64,000 bases of DNA from Stentor roeselii (lineage: Eukaryota; Ciliophora; Heterotrichea; Heterotrichida; Stentoridae). The stretch is from NCBI GenBank assembly GCA_006503475.1, contig RSEH01000012.1, positions 185,144 to 249,143 of the forward strand, given 5' to 3'. The translations under genes and the position numbers were made by a program. The notes beneath the pieces are model-generated. The model made no database searches. It saw only the letters and a list, made by a program, of their open reading frames with translations, and had not been told where the DNA came from. Shown here piece after piece: positions 61,099 to 64,000 of the stretch; the stretch's first letter is position 1; every line of letters starts with the position of its first letter.

Positions 61099-62283
61099 AT
61101 GTGGTGGTTCAGAATTTCGAAATCTCCCGATCGAAATCGCAGTCCACAGCACGGACCAACTCAAAACTCATCAGATTTTGGTATCTCTTCCCTCAAAGCA
61201 AACAGAAACAAATCAGCTGCAGTATCTGCTAGAATACCAACTTGCGAGAAAAAAACATATATAAAACCAAAAAATATAGATTCAAGGAAGAGTAAAAAGC
61301 CACCTCTAATCCCTAATAGGTACTTTCTAGACAGGCTACTCGAACAATCAAAAGAAGAAGAGAAAACCATTCGAGTTTTCAAAAATGATTTTGTCAAATC
61401 TTATAATGAAGAAAGTGTTCAGAGTGATGAAAAATTACAGAAAATTGTTTATTTCACTGAGGATCAGACCCTTGGTGAGAAAATTTACAGTTTTTTCAAT
61501 AAAAAATATACTTGCTTTGGGTGTAAGGAAAAATTCAATATTTTATTCATGATCTGCATTAATCATCAATATTGTAAAGATTGCGCAAATCAATTAATCG
61601 AATATAGACAGATGGAGATATCGTATTGTGATATTTGTAATGAAACTTTTTCATCAATTTTTAAATCGCTTAGAAATGATGGTAAAAGCACCGAAATATG
61701 GAAAGGCAATAATGAAAAATGTGATGAGATGAAAAATTCTTTGAGAAACTTGGAAATTTCTAAGGCTAATTCAAAGACAGAGAAATTTTGTGATGAAAAG
61801 CATGAATTTCATCCTATTTCTTCTAATTTTCCTCTCGAAAGAAATGAAATTGAATTAATTGAAGATAGTGTTCAGATTGAGGAAGAAACTTCAAGAAATT
61901 GTAGAAATATTTCAAGGAATTTTGAGTCTTTTGTTGATATAAATAGCATCGAAATTACTCAGTGCTATTTGTGCAAAATCAATAACAATGCTATTGGCTT
62001 ATTATGCAATCATAATTTATGTGTTGATTGCATTTCGAAGTATGGATTGTCTGAAATTTTAGCTTATGAGCATGAGTACCCAACAAAATCAGGGCGTAGA
62101 AGAGAGAAATTTAACTATCATTGCCCAATAGAGGGCTGCAAATCTATTGTTAGCTACCCGACTGCGATGATATTAAAAAATATTCTTACACTGGGCTTGG
62201 TTCATCAGTTCAATATTACAGAAGATTATATCACCAGGTATCTTTCTTCAAAAATACCGTTTTATGATGGCGTAGATTATTAG
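61099..62283 (+). CDS. RING-like finger protein, array member 6 (M2 + M3)
   Basis: A 394-residue paralogue. M2 is C139-C142-C153-H156-C159-C162-C177-C180; M3 is C289-C292-C303-H305-C308-C311-C342-C347 with the C-x4-C ending ('CPIEGC') and 'YPTAMI', like member 3. M1 is absent; the N-terminal 135 residues are basic and disordered. It ends 'FYDGVDY'. Confidence 0.74.
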   Translation: MWWFRISKSPDRNRSPQHGPTQNSSDFGISSLKANRNKSAAVSARIPTCEKKTYIKPKNIDSRKSKKPPLIPNRYFLDRLLEQSKEEEKTIRVFKNDFVKSYNEESVQSDEKLQKIVYFTEDQTLGEKIYSFFNKKYTCFGCKEKFNILFMICINHQYCKDCANQLIEYRQMEISYCDICNETFSSIFKSLRNDGKSTEIWKGNNEKCDEMKNSLRNLEISKANSKTEKFCDEKHEFHPISSNFPLERNEIELIEDSVQIEEETSRNCRNISRNFESFVDINSIEITQCYLCKINNNAIGLLCNHNLCVDCISKYGLSEILAYEHEYPTKSGRRREKFNYHCPIEGCKSIVSYPTAMILKNILTLGLVHQFNITEDYITRYLSSKIPFYDGVDY

Positions 62284-62397
62284 TTAAGTTATCGATTTTA
62301 ATATCTTGAATAATTTATCTATATATTATTCAGATCAAATAATAATGATGAAAAGAAACTCTTAGAAAAAATTATCAGAACCAAAAACCTGAAAATT

Positions 62398-62935
62398 AAA
62401 CAAGGAATTTTTCATAGGTATCGAAATGTAGTACTTTGTATGAAGAAAATTAAGAAATATACCTCTATTTGTCCAAAACACAAAGGGTCTATTGTATCGA
62501 AAATTTTTCCTGGCTTTGATTATAGAGGAAGAAATGTTTGGATTATTTTTTTATTATCTCTGGTAAGAGTAATGAGATGAAAAGAATGAAAGCATTAAGC
62601 TAGAAGAAATTCAATTATTTGAATATAGAATGTGTTTTAAATTAAAAAAAGAGATTAATGACGAAGTAAAAATTTTGGAAGGAAAGATCTCATGTTAATG
62701 ATGAGGACGCTTCTTCAATCGAGAATTCATCTTGAGGGATGCTTGTGATAGCTAGTGGTCAGGATTCTATGTATCAGATTTGTAAAACCTTGAGATCTGT
62801 AACACTTAGGAAAGTATTTGGACTTTTATGAAATCATAATTTATGTTTATCATATATTTTAGCAAGGGGGTTTAAATATTAGAATTTGAACAAAGAAAGG
62901 CATGCAATGATTCTAAGGAGAAATAAGTTTTAATA
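62398..62935 (+). pseudogene. Decayed array member 7
   Basis: A stretch at 62401-62520 still reads 'QGIFHRYRNVVLCMKKIKKYTSICPKHK', matching M2 of member 1 but with the first Cys and later Cys lost. 62770-62932 reads 'MYQICKTLRSVT...VFGLL' then TGA where Cys of CNHN is expected, then 'NHNLCLSYILARGF', then another stop. Several stops and lost ligands in both parts show it is broken. The 'MYQ' and M2 matches point to member 1 as nearest relative. Confidence 0.78.
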
Positions 62936-62967
62936 ACTAACTAAATCATATAAAATAAGGCTATAAG

Positions 62968-63621
62968 TTATGAATAATTAACTAAATCAAATGAAACCAG
63001 CGAGGCTAAGAGATTGCAGTAATCACCCCAAGCATAAAGTTTCATAAATGGATGCGCCCATCCTCCAAATGGAATGAAATCTTTAAATGATGGATCTTTA
63101 TTGTAATAAACGTAATACAAAGGGAGATCTGAGGCCCAAGTAAAATTCAATCCAACAATATTTTGCCAATCAGTGAGACTAGTTTTAATTCCTACTTTTT
63201 GTTTTAGGAATTTGAGTTGGTTAATCATCGATTTTATAAAATTTTGATTATAAGTTTTATTGGAAGTCCAGGCAGATGAATCAACCACAACCCAGACCAT
63301 TCTATATTCTTGTTCTCTAATTTTATTCACTAAATCGGCAGCTTGCCCGGCAGGATATCCATACGGTACTGTAGGGCGAAGAGACACATCAACATAGGGT
63401 ATGCCTGCAGATCTGGCATTAAAAATTCTATCGATTACATTGAGATCAGGACATCCTTTTTGATCATTAAAACCTTTGACGATTACATGGCTGATATTAT
63501 TTGAGTTGATACAAGGAAAGGAATCTAGGCATATTTGATCAATACAATTTTGCATATCGAGTCCTATAATTGCCAAAGTGGGGACAATAAAAAGGGTGAG
63601 AAACCTAGGCGAGTTTGACAT
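62968..63621 (-). CDS. Secreted GH25-like (lysozyme-fold) protein
   Basis: A 217-residue protein with a signal peptide (~1-19). The mature part starts 'GLDMQ' (Asp22) and follows the GH25 barrel order: 'SHVIVKGF', 'IFNARSAGIPYVDVSLRPT', 'YRMVWVVVDSSAW', 'KVGIKTSLTDWQNIVG', 'PLYYVYYNKDPSF', 'LYAWGDYC'. The canonical WxDxE active-site strand reads 'WVVVDS' (110-115), so the usual Asp and Glu seem altered. It may be inactive or use Asp114. GH25 lysozymes cleave bacterial peptidoglycan, for example during feeding. Confidence 0.72.
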   Translation of the reverse strand: MSNSPRFLTLFIVPTLAIIGLDMQNCIDQICLDSFPCINSNNISHVIVKGFNDQKGCPDLNVIDRIFNARSAGIPYVDVSLRPTVPYGYPAGQAADLVNKIREQEYRMVWVVVDSSAWTSNKTYNQNFIKSMINQLKFLKQKVGIKTSLTDWQNIVGLNFTWASDLPLYYVYYNKDPSFKDFIPFGGWAHPFMKLYAWGDYCNLLASLVSFDLVNYS

Positions 63622-64000
63622 TTTTCAACATATTGCCGTAATTAGAGTTTAATTTTGGTAACAGATTTTTGAATAACTATGTGAGTTTTGGGAAATATAT
63701 ATTTTATATAACCTCCTTCCTTCTAGTAATCGAAAGATCTGTAAAGCCGATAATGGAGTGGATTTTTTCAATAGTCTCCTAAATCACAACGACTGTAATT
63801 TTCCTTCAATCTAAATGATATTTTCATCAACTTATACAGAAACATCTATCAGTGATTAAAATATATTTAGTTGTATAGATTTTTTTATATATTCTAGTTA
63901 TCAATTTTGTTATGGTATCGTACTTTGAGTGATTTTGAATGAAAATAGTTTACAGTCTATTTCGGTTTATTCTCGTTTGATTGTTATAGCTCCTTGATTA
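63622..64000. other. AT-rich region at window end
   Basis: About 380 bases upstream of the GH25-like gene. I see no gene; one may start beyond the window. Confidence 0.4.

Overview
The window looks like macronuclear DNA of a heterotrich ciliate, most probably Stentor or a close relative. It is AT-rich and gene-dense. TAA, TAG and TGA all serve as stops and no in-frame TGA or TAR needs recoding, which argues against Blepharisma, Condylostoma and Tetrahymena/Paramecium. Twelve broken reading frames are restored by removing exactly 15 bases of the form GT(A/G)...AG, the hallmark intron size of heterotrichs. Several genes start only 20-80 bases from a divergent neighbour, and some convergent genes have touching stop codons.

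Layout. 1-8300: kelch protein, coiled-coil protein, mitochondrial gamma-carbonic-anhydrase-like protein, C2H2 zinc-finger protein, GPR180/TMEM145-like membrane protein and a large coiled-coil protein. 8582-13374: Polo-like kinase, a tandem ubiquitin-like-domain protein whose frame is broken by one TAA, and a START-domain protein. 13639-22908: cytoskeleton-flavoured block with coiled-coil proteins, a CaaX-box protein, a kinesin-1-like motor, an ML-domain secreted protein, a TTLL3/8-type tubulin ligase and a four-TM protein. 23392-28779: oxysterol-binding protein, secreted Fe/Mn superoxide dismutase, a TRAPPC6/Trs33 subunit, an LSm5-like protein and a GH31-family membrane protein that has lost its catalytic residues. 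28801-41363: an AMPK/MARK-like kinase, a PDK1-like pseudokinase with a PH domain, a Sec14-like protein, coiled-coil proteins, PTEN and an SLC22-like transporter. 41364-43093 is gene-poor. 43094-52790: cystatin, F-box-like protein, ILEI-domain secreted protein, a small unknown protein and a 1983-residue chorein/VPS13-like lipid-transfer protein.

53670-62935 is the most unusual part: six tandem same-strand paralogues plus one decayed copy of a protein family built from up to three RING-like C3HC4 modules and ending in an FYDG-type C-terminus. I do not recognise this architecture. Members have lost different modules, which suggests a recently expanding, diversifying family. The window closes with a GH25-like secreted protein.

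Functionally the window mixes lipid transfer and signalling genes (START, OSBP, Sec14, chorein, PTEN, PDK1-like), microtubule and cell-cycle genes (kinesin, TTLL, PLK) and ubiquitin-related genes (the tandem-Ubl protein and the RING-like array). Ciliate genes are not organised as operons, so adjacency alone says little. All assignments come from reading the sequence; no database search was run.
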